Assembly: GCA_964621165.1 (NCBI GenBank)
Contig: CAZULC010000005.1
Coordinates: 62,001 to 126,000, forward strand
Direction: 5' to 3'
Origin: UMGS1696 sp964621165
GTDB taxonomy: Bacteria; Bacillota; Clostridia; Oscillospirales; CAG-272
Length of the DNA stretch: 64,000 nt
The notes under the pieces were generated by a model that was given only the letters and a program-made list of their open reading frames with translations, searched no databases and was not told the DNA's origin. How positions within the stretch are numbered: the first letter of the stretch is position 1; each line of letters opens with the position of its first letter. Of this stretch, positions 36,668 through 44,607 are shown piece by piece. Both the position numbers and the translations under genes were made by a program.

Positions 36668-37252
36668 TTATCTTAGACGTTTTTTGACTTCATTTATATC
36701 GTGGGTCAGGCGGCGTGCTGTGTCGGCGGCGTAGGTGGAAGCGGACAGTCCGGCGGTCATGATTATTGCCAGGACGCTGACGTTTCCCGTAACGCAGCTA
36801 TATACAAAATACACAGCTGACACGGCGGCTGAGACTGCGCACACGGCTTCGGCTATGGCAGCGTACTTTCCATAAGGCGGGAGGAAGTTCAAAGGTTCGT
36901 CCATTGGAAGCTCAAACTCGGTGTATGCCGGCGCGGCCTCGAGAACCGCTTTTTCAGCCTGAGCTTCGGCGTTCCTCTCTTCTTCAACCCGACGCTGGAT
37001 CTCACGGTTCTGCCGCTCCTCGAGCCGTTTTTTGTCCCGTATTTCGCAGATTCTGAGAAGGTACTCCATCCCCGAGTCGGTGAGTCCGGCCTTGCGCAGG
37101 TTTTTCTCATTGAAAATAAGCTGTCTCACTGCCGACGAGGTTGAAGCGTCGGTGAATTTTACAAAGGGCAGCATTATTTTTTTGCATTTTTCGCAAAGCC
37201 GGGTCTTGTCCCCCGAATCCATCTCGCATCCGCAGTTATAACAATGTGCCAC
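36668..37252 (-). CDS. Zinc-ribbon membrane protein of unknown function
   Basis: 194 residues. A zinc ribbon at the N terminus (HCYNCGCEMDSGDKTRLCEKC), a charged coiled-coil-like stretch around residues 75-105 (EERQNREIQRRVEEERNAEAQ), then two hydrophobic helices near the C terminus (about 128-150 and 155-175). The start is GTG at 37252 with GAGGTGAT six bases before it. It may sit in the membrane with the ribbon in the cytoplasm. Family not recognised. A structured repeat (copy C) ends about 45 bases upstream. Confidence 0.72.
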   Translation of the reverse strand: MAHCYNCGCEMDSGDKTRLCEKCKKIMLPFVKFTDASTSSAVRQLIFNEKNLRKAGLTDSGMEYLLRICEIRDKKRLEERQNREIQRRVEEERNAEAQAEKAVLEAAPAYTEFELPMDEPLNFLPPYGKYAAIAEAVCAVSAAVSAVYFVYSCVTGNVSVLAIIMTAGLSASTYAADTARRLTHDINEVKKRLR

Positions 37253-37296
37253 AGAATATCACCTCAATTTTAACTAATTATGAACTAAAAGCAAAC

Positions 37297-37375
37297 GCGG
37301 GGAAGTCCCCACAGGCGGTGAAGCACCCACGGGCAGTCTCAGCATTTCTTCAGCCTAAACTCAAACAGCTCCCGC
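37297..37375 (-). repeat. Interspersed structured repeat, copy C
   Basis: Minus strand: GCGGGAGCTGTTTGAGTTTA, GGCTGAAGAAATGCTGAGAC, TGCCCGTGGGTGCTTCACCG, then a second 3' end CCTGTGGGGACTTCCCCGC. About 79 bases. Lies upstream of the zinc-ribbon gene in its orientation. The rest of the 37253-37569 gap shows nothing firm. Confidence 0.78.
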
Positions 37376-37569
37376 AATATGACTGTATTCTTCTTTATTA
37401 TACCATATTTTACAGGAATTTAGCAAGTACGAAGAAGCAAATACCTGCGGAAATCGTTAAATTTTCCTGATTTAAATTTTGAACAAACCGTGAGACAATT
37501 CTGAGATGAAGTTATTTTTCCGTTATGATATAATTTTATCGCGAAAAAAACATACGAGGGAGGTTTTTT

Positions 37570-37866
37570 ATGCTTGACGAGGTAATTGGCTGGCTTGTGC
37601 CGTTTGTTTTGGGTTCGGCGGCTTCCGGAATCGCGACTTACATCGGCATGAGACGTCAAAAAAACGCGGCTCTCGAGGACGGGGTGCAGTGTCTGCTTCG
37701 GGCGGAGATAATCACCTATCACGAGAGATACGAGAAGAGCTGTCCTATTTACGCAAAGGAGTCGCTGAGGCGGATTTACAGGTCATATCACGCGCTTGGC
37801 GGCAACGACGTGGCTACGGGGCTGTACGAGAAGCTGATGGATCTGCCGGAAGAAGCGGGGGAATAA
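37570..37866 (+). CDS. Phage-like lysis-cassette protein (single N-terminal membrane helix)
   Basis: 98 residues. One hydrophobic helix near the N terminus (IGWLVPFVLGSAASGIATYI), then a soluble helical part with 'LLRAEIITYHERYEKSCPIYAKESLRR' and 'RSYHALGGNDVATGLYEKLMDLP'. This pattern is familiar from small proteins that precede endolysin or holin genes in clostridial phages. GGGAGG ribosome site before ATG. The next genes are an M23 peptidase and a holin-like protein, so the three form a lysis-type cassette, without other phage genes around. Confidence 0.75.
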   Translation: MLDEVIGWLVPFVLGSAASGIATYIGMRRQKNAALEDGVQCLLRAEIITYHERYEKSCPIYAKESLRRIYRSYHALGGNDVATGLYEKLMDLPEEAGE

Positions 37867-37891
37867 ACCAATGAGTTTGGATTGAACGTGA

Positions 37892-38536
37892 GTGAACTTT
37901 AAAGGAGGGATTGCTATTTATCCATACGAAAGCTTTGTTGTGTCAAGTCCATACGGGAGCCGGACTGACCCGATTGACGGGGGAGCGTCATGGCACGGCG
38001 GAATTGATCTGGTCGGAGTCGGCTCAAAGGAAGTGCGGTGCGCCTTGGGCGGAGTTGTGGTTCGCTCGCGCGTTGTGACGGACGCGTCTGACCGCACCTC
38101 GGAGTGGGGGAACTACGTCGCCGTTCAGTCAGGGGATGTGGTCATATACTACTGTCATCTGTCGAAGCGGCTTGTGTCTGCAGGTGACTCGGTGGCCGAG
38201 GGGGATGTGCTGGGAATCGAAGGCTCCACCGGACGTTCAACCGGCTCCCATCTCCACTTTGAGGTGAGACGCGGAAACGTTCAGGAAAATCCGGCTGAAT
38301 TTCTCAGAATCGAAAACAAGGCCGGGTATACCGTAACCGAAGGCGGTTCAGGCTCAGTCTCCGGCGGAAATGACCTCTCGGCTCCAAGCTCATGGGCGGA
38401 AGAGGATGTAAAGTGGGCGGTGGAGGCAAAGATCATGCAGGGCGACGGTCAGAGTCTGCGGCTTCATGACGGCATAACCCGGGAAGAGACTGCGGTCATG
38501 CTTCACAGGCTGTACAGGCTGATTACGGGAGTCTGA
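37892..38536 (+). CDS. M23 family peptidoglycan endopeptidase (phage endolysin-like)
   Basis: 214 residues if started at GTG 37892. The M23/LytM site is complete: 'GGASWHGGIDLVG' (HxxxD) and 'GSHLHFEVRRG' (HxH). A C-terminal segment 'WAEEDVKWAVEAKIMQGDG...GITREETAVMLHRLY' resembles an S-layer-homology-type wall-binding repeat. No signal peptide, as in endolysins released through a holin. The start is odd: AAAGGAGGG at 37901-37909 lies inside the GTG frame and fits an ATT at 37916 better, which begins 'IYPYESFVVSSPYGSR' as homologs do. So initiation could be at ATT or the ATG has mutated. Confidence 0.87.
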   Translation: MNFKGGIAIYPYESFVVSSPYGSRTDPIDGGASWHGGIDLVGVGSKEVRCALGGVVVRSRVVTDASDRTSEWGNYVAVQSGDVVIYYCHLSKRLVSAGDSVAEGDVLGIEGSTGRSTGSHLHFEVRRGNVQENPAEFLRIENKAGYTVTEGGSGSVSGGNDLSAPSSWAEEDVKWAVEAKIMQGDGQSLRLHDGITREETAVMLHRLYRLITGV

Positions 38537-38590
38537 GAGGCGGCGAAGAGTCCAGTTTCAGTGAGAACACATGAAAGGAGGTGATTTTAA

Positions 38591-38797
38591 GTGAAGACTC
38601 TGTTACAGAAGCTGTCATCCCGCAAGATGTGGGCGGCGGTGTGCGGACTGGTTGTCGGACTTGCGGCGGCCTTCGGCATCGCGGAAAACGACTTTGCCCA
38701 GATTGCAGGGGTTGTGACGTCCGCGGTATCCGTGGTATCCTACATTTTCGGCGAATCTGCGGTTGACGCAAAGAGGCTCGGCGGCTCAGACAAATAA
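38591..38797 (+). CDS. Holin-like small membrane protein
   Basis: 68 residues from GTG 38591; AAAGGAGGTGAT lies just before it. Two hydrophobic segments (WAAVCGLVVGLAAAFGI and IAGVVTSAVSVVSYIFG) separated by a short polar turn (AENDFAQ) and a charged C terminus match phage holins. Holins make pores that let an endolysin reach the wall. Placed directly after the M23 peptidase gene. Whether it still acts in lysis is unknown. Confidence 0.72.
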   Translation: MKTLLQKLSSRKMWAAVCGLVVGLAAAFGIAENDFAQIAGVVTSAVSVVSYIFGESAVDAKRLGGSDK

Positions 38798-38936
38798 GCC
38801 GGGCTTTAGCGGATTTTACAAAGGCTGGCGCTGATTTAAAGACAGTCAGCTGAGTCATCCGCGGCAAGACAAAACCAAAACAGGACTCGCTTTCGGGCGG
38901 GCTTTTGTTTTTGGCTTAAAATTAATATATTTTTAA

Positions 38937-38965
38937 TTGTAAATCCGCTCAGTTTGTGATATACT
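38937..38965 (+). promoter_or_regulatory. Promoter of the zinc-ribbon/TPM operon
   Basis: TTGTAA (38937-38942), 17-base spacer, TATACT (38960-38965); transcription would start near 38972. Confidence 0.65.
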
Positions 38966-39000
38966 TTTATAATGATTCTGTTTATCACAAGGAGTTTGCT

Positions 39001-40068
39001 TTGGCTAAAATAATAGAACACAAATGTCCCAACTGCGGGGGTAGCATCGAGTTTGACACCTCCGCCCAGCTGATGAAATGCCCCTTTTGCGACTCGGAGT
39101 TTGACGTTGCCGCGTTCTGTGACGAGGACGCCGGACGTGTCGAAGAGGAGCGAATGGAGTGGGACGAGGGAGTTTACGAAAATATCGCCGACGGTGCTCA
39201 CGGGCTGAAAAGTTATATATGCACCTCCTGCGGTGGTGAGATAGTCTGCGACGAGACGACGGCCGCCTCATCCTGCCCTTTCTGCGGGAATCAGGTGGTG
39301 ATGTCGGAAAACGTCTCCGGCATGCTCAGGCCCGACATGGTTCTTCCCTTCAGGCTCGACAAAAAGGCGGCAAAGGAAGCTCTGTACAACTTCTATAAGG
39401 GCAAGAAGCTGCTTCCGGACTTTTTTGCCGACGAGAACCGGATTGACGAGGTGAAGGGGGTCTATGTTCCCTTCTGGCTTTACAGTTGCCGTGCAAATGT
39501 GGACATGCGCTTCCACGGAACCAAGGTCAGAAGCTGGTCCGACAAGAAATACCACTACACCGAGACTTCCCACTACAGGATAATCCGCTCGGGTTTCCTT
39601 GACTTTGCCGGGGTTCCGGTTGACGGCTCCACGAAAGCGCCGGACGACATAATGGAATCCCTTGAGCCATTCGACTACAGTGAAGGCGTGGACTTTGAGG
39701 CGGCATATCTGTCAGGATTTTTCGCGGACAAGTACGACGTGGACTCAGGCGAATGTCAGGAGAGAGCAAACACGAGAATTAAAAGCTCCGCCACTGCCGC
39801 CATTTCCGCCACTGCTCCCGGATACTCCTCACTTGTTCCCGAAGCCGGAAGTGTGCGCTTCAATCATGGAAACGTGCGTTATGCCATGCTGCCGGTGTGG
39901 ATGCTGACGACGACCTACAAGGGTCAGAAGTACACCTTCGCCATGAACGGACAGACGGGAAAGTTCGTCGGGGACCTGCCGGTGGACAATGGTAAATACT
40001 GGAAATACTTCGGCATAACCGCGGCTTCGTTTTTTGCGGTGGCTGCGGCCCTGCTCTTGTTATTATAG
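39001..40068 (+). CDS. TFIIB-type zinc-ribbon membrane protein
   Basis: 355 residues from TTG 39001, which has AAGGAG five bases upstream; earlier ATG lies inside the promoter's start region. Two zinc ribbons at the N terminus: 'HKCPNCGGSIEFDTSAQLMKCPFC' and 'YICTSCGGEI...SSCPFCGNQ'. The middle has 'DEVKGVYVPFWLYSCRANVDM' and 'VRYAMLPVWMLTTTYKGQKYTFAMNGQTGKFVG', and the C terminus is one membrane helix. The family is known in Firmicutes and often stands next to TPM-domain genes, as here. Function unknown. Confidence 0.82.
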   Translation: MAKIIEHKCPNCGGSIEFDTSAQLMKCPFCDSEFDVAAFCDEDAGRVEEERMEWDEGVYENIADGAHGLKSYICTSCGGEIVCDETTAASSCPFCGNQVVMSENVSGMLRPDMVLPFRLDKKAAKEALYNFYKGKKLLPDFFADENRIDEVKGVYVPFWLYSCRANVDMRFHGTKVRSWSDKKYHYTETSHYRIIRSGFLDFAGVPVDGSTKAPDDIMESLEPFDYSEGVDFEAAYLSGFFADKYDVDSGECQERANTRIKSSATAAISATAPGYSSLVPEAGSVRFNHGNVRYAMLPVWMLTTTYKGQKYTFAMNGQTGKFVGDLPVDNGKYWKYFGITAASFFAVAAALLLLL

Positions 40069-40086
40069 GAAAGGGGGCGCGGAATT

Positions 40087-40992
40087 ATGTTCAGCAAAGT
40101 GAAAAAAAGACTGATTTTTCGGAAAATCCCGCTGGTTTTTGCCGCAGTCATGCTTGCGGTCTGCTGTATTACCATTCATGTATCGGCCATAGGGCTGTGG
40201 GCTGACGAAACCGCTGAGACGGAAGCGGAAGATACCGCAAAAAATCCTCCCCTGCTTGTGGACGACGCCGGACTTCTGATGTACCATGATCAGGAAGACG
40301 TCAGCGCCCTGCTTGAGGAAGTGTCGGAGAGGTGGAACGCGGACGTGGTTATAGTCACCACAAATACAACCGGCGGAAAATCAGCCGAAGCCTACGCCGA
40401 CGACTATTACGACTACAACGGCTACGGACGGGACTACAAAAACTCGGGCATACTGTTCCTTGTGGACATGGGCGGGAGTCAGTGGGCATTCTCAACTACC
40501 GGACGTGCGATTGACGCTTTCGGTGACCGTGACCTTGAAATTATGGAAGACGAAATCATCGGCTGTCTCTCTGACGGGGAATACAAGACGGCGTTCATTG
40601 AGTTCGCGGACTACGCAGACCGGTTTTTTGAAGCCTACGACGCGTACACCCATGGAAATTCCGGTCTGTATGATGAAATTTACACGGAAAACAGGATAAC
40701 TCTCGGTGTTCCGGGTAAATTATTAATAGCGCTGGTCATCGGAGTCATTGCGGGCTTTGCTGTGGCTGGTTCCATGAAGTCGAAGATGAAGAAAGTCCGT
40801 CCCGCGAGGTTTGCCGGAAACTACGTAAAGCGTGACTCCATGAATCTTAGCCGTGCGGCGGACATATACCTCTACAAGCACGTGTCAAAGGTGAGAATTG
40901 ACACAGACTCAGGCGGAAGCACCCACCACAGCGGCTCCACCCACGTCGGCTCCTCCGGCGTATCACATGGAGGAAGAAGCGGAAGGTTTTGA
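40087..40992 (+). CDS. TPM domain membrane protein
   Basis: 301 residues. An N-terminal membrane segment (about 13-35), a TPM domain ('PPLLVDDAGLLMYHDQEDVSALLEEV', 'DYYDYNGYGRDYKNSGILFLVDM'), a second helix at about 220-235 and a Ser/Gly/His-rich tail ending in GGRSGRF. TPM proteins occur in bacterial envelopes and in photosystem II repair; the bacterial role is not settled. AAGGGGG before ATG. 18 bases downstream of the zinc-ribbon gene, so one operon. Confidence 0.87.
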   Translation: MFSKVKKRLIFRKIPLVFAAVMLAVCCITIHVSAIGLWADETAETEAEDTAKNPPLLVDDAGLLMYHDQEDVSALLEEVSERWNADVVIVTTNTTGGKSAEAYADDYYDYNGYGRDYKNSGILFLVDMGGSQWAFSTTGRAIDAFGDRDLEIMEDEIIGCLSDGEYKTAFIEFADYADRFFEAYDAYTHGNSGLYDEIYTENRITLGVPGKLLIALVIGVIAGFAVAGSMKSKMKKVRPARFAGNYVKRDSMNLSRAADIYLYKHVSKVRIDTDSGGSTHHSGSTHVGSSGVSHGGRSGRF

Positions 40993-41106
40993 TAAGTGCC
41001 AAGCCCGCGGACGGATTCGGCTGCCGGATTTTTTAATCAAATTAAAATTCATTCAATTCTCTCATTATTTTTTAATTTAAATAAACTCAGCTTAATTTTC
41101 CTTTTA

Positions 41107-41135
41107 TTGAATCAAAACCTGCCAGGTGTTATAAT
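41107..41135 (+). promoter_or_regulatory. Promoter of the NlpC/P60-like gene
   Basis: TTGAAT (41107-41112), 17-base spacer, TATAAT (41130-41135). Confidence 0.72.
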
Positions 41136-41168
41136 AATAACATAAATTCAGAAAAAGGAAATCGAGCT

Positions 41169-41753
41169 ATGAAGAACGTTTACATAGTACTGACCAAATC
41201 GGATACTGTTATTTCAAAGATAATCGGACTTGTCACCAAGGAGCCGTTCACCCACGCGTCCATCTCATTTGACGACAGCCTTGAAGTGATGTACTCCTTC
41301 TCGAGATATTATCCGTGCCTCCCGCTTCCCGCCGGTATGATGCAGGAGAACATACGGGACGGATTCTACAGGCATCGCGGACACATACCGTGCAAGGTTC
41401 TCTCCCTCCAAGTTGATGACAAAACCTTCTACTCCGCCCGTGAGGTCTGCCGAAGCATGATGATCCGACGAGAGGAATACAACTACTCGGTAATCGGTCT
41501 GATCCTCTGCTCATTCAGTATAAAGCGTGAGTTCCGGCACAAGTATTTCTGCTCACAGTTTGTGTCAAAGGTGTTGTCGGAATGCTGCGGCGCGTCTCTC
41601 CCGAAGCCTGCCTGCCTCATGCATCCGGCTGACATTCTCTACATTCCCGGAGTAAAGCCGGTGTATTCAGGGGAGCTTGAGGATGTACGCGGACTTGCGC
41701 CTCCGTCGTTCTCCGTTTTCAACGAGCTTTACGGGAAAGCAGGCTGCGCGTGA
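41169..41753 (+). CDS. Permuted papain-like (YiiX/NlpC-P60 type) protein
   Basis: 194 residues, no signal peptide. The N terminus has 'FTHASISFDD' with the His of permuted NlpC/P60 enzymes and the C-terminal third has 'HKYFCSQFVSKVLSECCG' with the Cys. That order (His before Cys) is typical of the permuted branch, whose members hydrolyse amide or thioester bonds or bind lipids. AAAGGAAATCGAG before ATG. It is followed by a membrane protein gene. The substrate is unknown. Confidence 0.75.
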   Translation: MKNVYIVLTKSDTVISKIIGLVTKEPFTHASISFDDSLEVMYSFSRYYPCLPLPAGMMQENIRDGFYRHRGHIPCKVLSLQVDDKTFYSAREVCRSMMIRREEYNYSVIGLILCSFSIKREFRHKYFCSQFVSKVLSECCGASLPKPACLMHPADILYIPGVKPVYSGELEDVRGLAPPSFSVFNELYGKAGCA

Positions 41754-41857
41754 AGGCTTAAAGATGGATTATTGTTTCTTTCAAGCTGAAATGCGGGACG
41801 CACATTTTACAGTCGTCTTTCGGGGTCGGTATTGTTTAAAATATAATGGAGGAATAG

Positions 41858-42670
41858 ATGAACGAAGCTAAAGAACGCCGCGCGGGAAAAGAAAGGACAA
41901 TCACGCTGAGCGGCGGTTTATGGGAAAGTGACGGTGAAGAGCGTAATATGAAGTCAAGGAGCATGACGCTCAGACAAAGGAGAATCTTAGCCTGCGTTAT
42001 CACATTGGCCTATGTGGGTCTGCTGGTGTTGTTGTTCTTCTACGTAGGCGAGCCGTTTATCAAGATGCTGGACAATCCCGGCGAGTTCAAGGACTGGGTG
42101 GCGGCTCACGGAATCTGGGGACCGGTGATTTTCGTCCTCATGACAGCCCTGCAGGTTTTCGCGGCCATAATTCCGGGGGAACCCTTTGAGATAGCGGCGG
42201 GATATGCCTTCGGATGTCTCTGGGGAAGCCTTCTCACTTTGATTGGCATCGGACTTGGGCAGGCTATTGTGTTCTTCATTGTACGCCGGTACGGCAAGCG
42301 GGCTTTGGATTTGTTCATCCCCCGCTCAAAGATAGACTCGGTGAAGTTTCTCGGGGACTCGGGCAACGTGACCCGCATGCTGTTCATACTGTTCTTCATT
42401 CCCGGCACGCCGAAGGACATCATGACCTACGTCAGCGGACTGCTCCGGATCGATTTTTCCTCATTTATCGTGATTACAATGATCGCCCGCCTTTCCTCGG
42501 TTATTTCGTCAACCGTGGGAGGAAGCGCGCTGTCCGAAGGGAACTACACCTTTGCGCTTATTGTACTCGGCATTACGGCGGTGGTATCCGTTATGGGAAT
42601 GCTGCTGTATTCAAAGATAAAGAAGTCCATCGAGAAGAACCACAAAATCCCATCAGGCTCCCACACCTAA
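41858..42670 (+). CDS. TVP38/TMEM64 (VTT domain) membrane protein
   Basis: 270 residues. About 45 charged residues precede the first helix; then about six hydrophobic segments. The VTT core includes 'HGIWGPVIFVLMTALQVFAAIIPGEPFEIAAGYAFG' and 'MLFILFFIPGTPKDIMTYVSGL'. Members of this DedA-related family help move lipids between membrane leaflets. GGAGG ribosome site, seven bases before ATG. Upstream spacing to the NlpC/P60-like gene is about 100 bases; a terminator follows. Confidence 0.88.
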   Translation: MNEAKERRAGKERTITLSGGLWESDGEERNMKSRSMTLRQRRILACVITLAYVGLLVLLFFYVGEPFIKMLDNPGEFKDWVAAHGIWGPVIFVLMTALQVFAAIIPGEPFEIAAGYAFGCLWGSLLTLIGIGLGQAIVFFIVRRYGKRALDLFIPRSKIDSVKFLGDSGNVTRMLFILFFIPGTPKDIMTYVSGLLRIDFSSFIVITMIARLSSVISSTVGGSALSEGNYTFALIVLGITAVVSVMGMLLYSKIKKSIEKNHKIPSGSHT

Positions 42671-42743
42671 AGGTGGCGCAAAATAATCCTGACCGCCGAT
42701 AAGGCAGATAAGACAGAAAAGTCGGAAAATAGACATTTTTCAG

Positions 42744-42786
42744 AGAACCGAACCATGCGGTAAACTGCGCGTCCGGTTCTTTTTTG
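42744..42786 (+). terminator. Terminator after the VTT gene
   Basis: AGAACCG (42744-42750) pairs with CGGTTCT (42774-42780), followed by TTTTTT. Confidence 0.75.
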
Positions 42787-42867
42787 TTTTTAACACGGCG
42801 TCCGGTCAGAAATATTAATTTTCTGTAATTTTTACGCACATGGAGAATATTTTTTGCGGTCAGAGAC

Positions 42868-42896
42868 TTTACAACGGCTGTTGATAATGCTATAAT
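42868..42896 (+). promoter_or_regulatory. Promoter of the TIM-barrel-like gene
   Basis: TTTACA (42868-42873), 17-base spacer, TATAAT (42891-42896). Confidence 0.7.
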
Positions 42897-42913
42897 ATAA
42901 CAAAAGAATCATT

Positions 42914-43804
42914 ATGCAATTACAGGTACGGCCTATGTCAAATAATATTCCAACGGATACCTTTGGTATTTCCACACAATATTACCCCGGTGCGGGCGGA
43001 TTCCAGCACAGCGTGGGACTGTTCGACCTGCGGCGGCTTGCACGGAATCTTTCCAAAACTGGCGCTTCCCGATACATGATAAACCTGATGTGCGAGGGGG
43101 GATTTCTGCTCTTCCCGTCCTCGGTCTACAGCGGTATTTTGGGCAGTGACAAGGCGGATCTGATCTCCACACGTGATATTCCCCGTCTCATCGGCGCGGA
43201 GCTGAAAAAATACGGAGTGGAACTGTTCCTCTGCTTCTCCCTCGATACGGATTACTTCGACGGGGACGCGGCCAGAGCATACGGTGCGGTCGACGGTCAG
43301 GTCACTCCGGCTCTCGTGAAGAAGCAGGCCGAAATCATACGCGAATGCTCGCTCAATTGCAAGGATTCAGTGTCCGGCTGGTACATTGACTCATCTAAAG
43401 AGGTGCCGGATGAGCTTCTCGGGTTGATAGCCGACTCATGCAGGGCTGGAAACAGATCATCGCTTGTCTCAATCCGTCAGGGGGAGTTGGACTGCGTGAA
43501 GAAAAGCTGTCTCTTTGAGGACTACACCTCCGGAAAGTGCGGAGACTTTACTTTTGTTCCGGACAAAGGTGACATAGACGGCGCACAGGCCCATATTATC
43601 GCACCTCTCGGCCGTTCAGATGACATGTCGTGGGGCCAGACGGGACTCAGCCGTGATGCGGCATATCTGTACAGCTACATAAAAGCTCTGGATTCGGCGG
43701 GATGCGCTCTCACAATTGACTGCAAAATCTACCCCGACGGGACCTTTGACGCAAGCCAGTTCAACGAGCTTTGCAAGCTGTCGGAAATGCTCAAAAAAGA
43801 CTGA
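42914..43804 (+). CDS. Possible TIM-barrel glycosidase-like protein (alpha-L-fucosidase-like)
   Basis: 296 residues. 'GLFDLRRLARNLSKTGASRYMINLMCEGGFLLFPSSVY', 'LIGAELKKYGVELFLCFSLDTDYFDGDAARAYGA' and 'KDSVSGWYIDSS' recall GH29-like barrels that handle fucose, but the residues that act as nucleophile are not clear. No signal peptide. Two ATGs compete: 42914 has a short 5' leader and no ribosome site; 42935 (MSNNIPTDTFG) has a weak AGG 8 bases before it. Stands alone with its own promoter. Confidence 0.55.
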   Translation: MQLQVRPMSNNIPTDTFGISTQYYPGAGGFQHSVGLFDLRRLARNLSKTGASRYMINLMCEGGFLLFPSSVYSGILGSDKADLISTRDIPRLIGAELKKYGVELFLCFSLDTDYFDGDAARAYGAVDGQVTPALVKKQAEIIRECSLNCKDSVSGWYIDSSKEVPDELLGLIADSCRAGNRSSLVSIRQGELDCVKKSCLFEDYTSGKCGDFTFVPDKGDIDGAQAHIIAPLGRSDDMSWGQTGLSRDAAYLYSYIKALDSAGCALTIDCKIYPDGTFDASQFNELCKLSEMLKKD

Positions 43805-43879
43805 GTCGGCCGCAAACTGTCATTATGCCGGCGATAAATTAAAGCGGGATTAGAATTGCATTTGAAAATGATAATCCTC

Positions 43880-43908
43880 TTGAAATTACGCCTTCGTGAG
43901 TGTATAAT
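43880..43908 (+). promoter_or_regulatory. Promoter of a small membrane protein gene
   Basis: TTGAAA (43880-43885), 17-base spacer, TATAAT (43903-43908). Confidence 0.8.
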
Positions 43909-43957
43909 AATATCAGAATAAGAAACAAACAACACTTCATAAGGAGACTTACAGAAA

Positions 43958-44188
43958 ATGAAAGAATTTATTCAGGCAGCCGACAACCTTCCGATGCTTT
44001 TGAAGATAATCCTCGCGATTCCCGCGCTTGACATTGTGTGGAAAATCTACCGCGTAGTCTGCGCCCTCGACTCGCATGACGTCACAGCAATCGTGATTTC
44101 CATAATCCTGCTGTTCATCCCGTTCATGTGGATTATCGACATCATCTTCATCATCATGCGCGGCGGCGTGTGGCGTTATCAGGCATAA
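43958..44188 (+). CDS. Small membrane protein (76 aa)
   Basis: 76 residues with two hydrophobic helices (about 13-32 and 44-66) joined by a short polar turn (RVVCALDSHD). The C terminus is short and basic. AAGGAG lies 11 bases before ATG, and it has its own promoter and terminator, so it is a real single-gene unit. Similar two-helix proteins occur in Firmicutes as YqaE/Pmp3-type or unknown proteins; I cannot assign a function. Confidence 0.7.
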   Translation: MKEFIQAADNLPMLLKIILAIPALDIVWKIYRVVCALDSHDVTAIVISIILLFIPFMWIIDIIFIIMRGGVWRYQA

Positions 44189-44200
44189 CAAATAAAATTC

Positions 44201-44227
44201 AGGCGGAGAGAATCCGCTTGTTTTTTT
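44201..44227 (+). terminator. Terminator of the small membrane protein gene
   Basis: AGGCGGA (44201-44207) pairs with TCCGCTT (44213-44219), followed by GTTTTTTT. Confidence 0.85.
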
Positions 44228-44302
44228 GGCCGCACTTGCATACGCTCGTCAATGTGTAGAGGCAAAGAATAGAAATTTTTTCAAAAAATTCGTCCAAGGC
44301 TA

Positions 44303-44331
44303 TTGACAAACGGGGGAGTTTGATGTATAAT
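44303..44331 (+). promoter_or_regulatory. Promoter of tRNA-Cys
   Basis: TTGACA (44303-44308), 17-base spacer, TATAAT (44326-44331); the tRNA begins 14 bases after the -10 box. Confidence 0.9.
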
Positions 44332-44344
44332 CTATATCGCAAAC

Positions 44345-44415
44345 GGCGACATAGCCAAGCGGTAAGGCAGAAGTCTGCAAAACTTTCATCCCCGGTCCGA
44401 TTCCGGGTGTCGCCT
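44345..44415 (+). tRNA. tRNA-Cys (anticodon GCA)
   Basis: 71 bases: acceptor GGCGACA/TGTCGCC with discriminator T typical of Cys, D-arm AGCC AAGCGGTAA GGC, anticodon loop CTGCAAA with GCA, T-arm CCCCGG TCCGATT CCGGG. CCA is not encoded. It has its own promoter and terminator. Confidence 0.95.
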
Positions 44416-44428
44416 GTTATATTAAAAG

Positions 44429-44468
44429 AAGCCATGCTGAGCATATTTTTGCTGGGTATGGCTTTTTT
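44429..44468 (+). terminator. Terminator of tRNA-Cys
   Basis: AAGCCATGC (44429-44437) pairs with GTATGGCTT (44456-44464), followed by T-tract. Confidence 0.85.
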
Positions 44469-44607
44469 GAGGATTTCATTATATTTTACGAAGCATACTA
44501 TTGCGGCAATGCCACATTTGCTGTGTCGGTATTGTATGGAAACACGCGTGGATTTACTGTTTTTCACGTATTTAATATAGAGAGGTGTCATTATAAAGAA
44601 AAGTTCA

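Noticed and set aside
41755..41850. Another copy of the structured repeat before the VTT gene
   Set aside because: Only a TTTCAAGCTGAAATGC-like stretch matches; the ends and the hairpin are missing.
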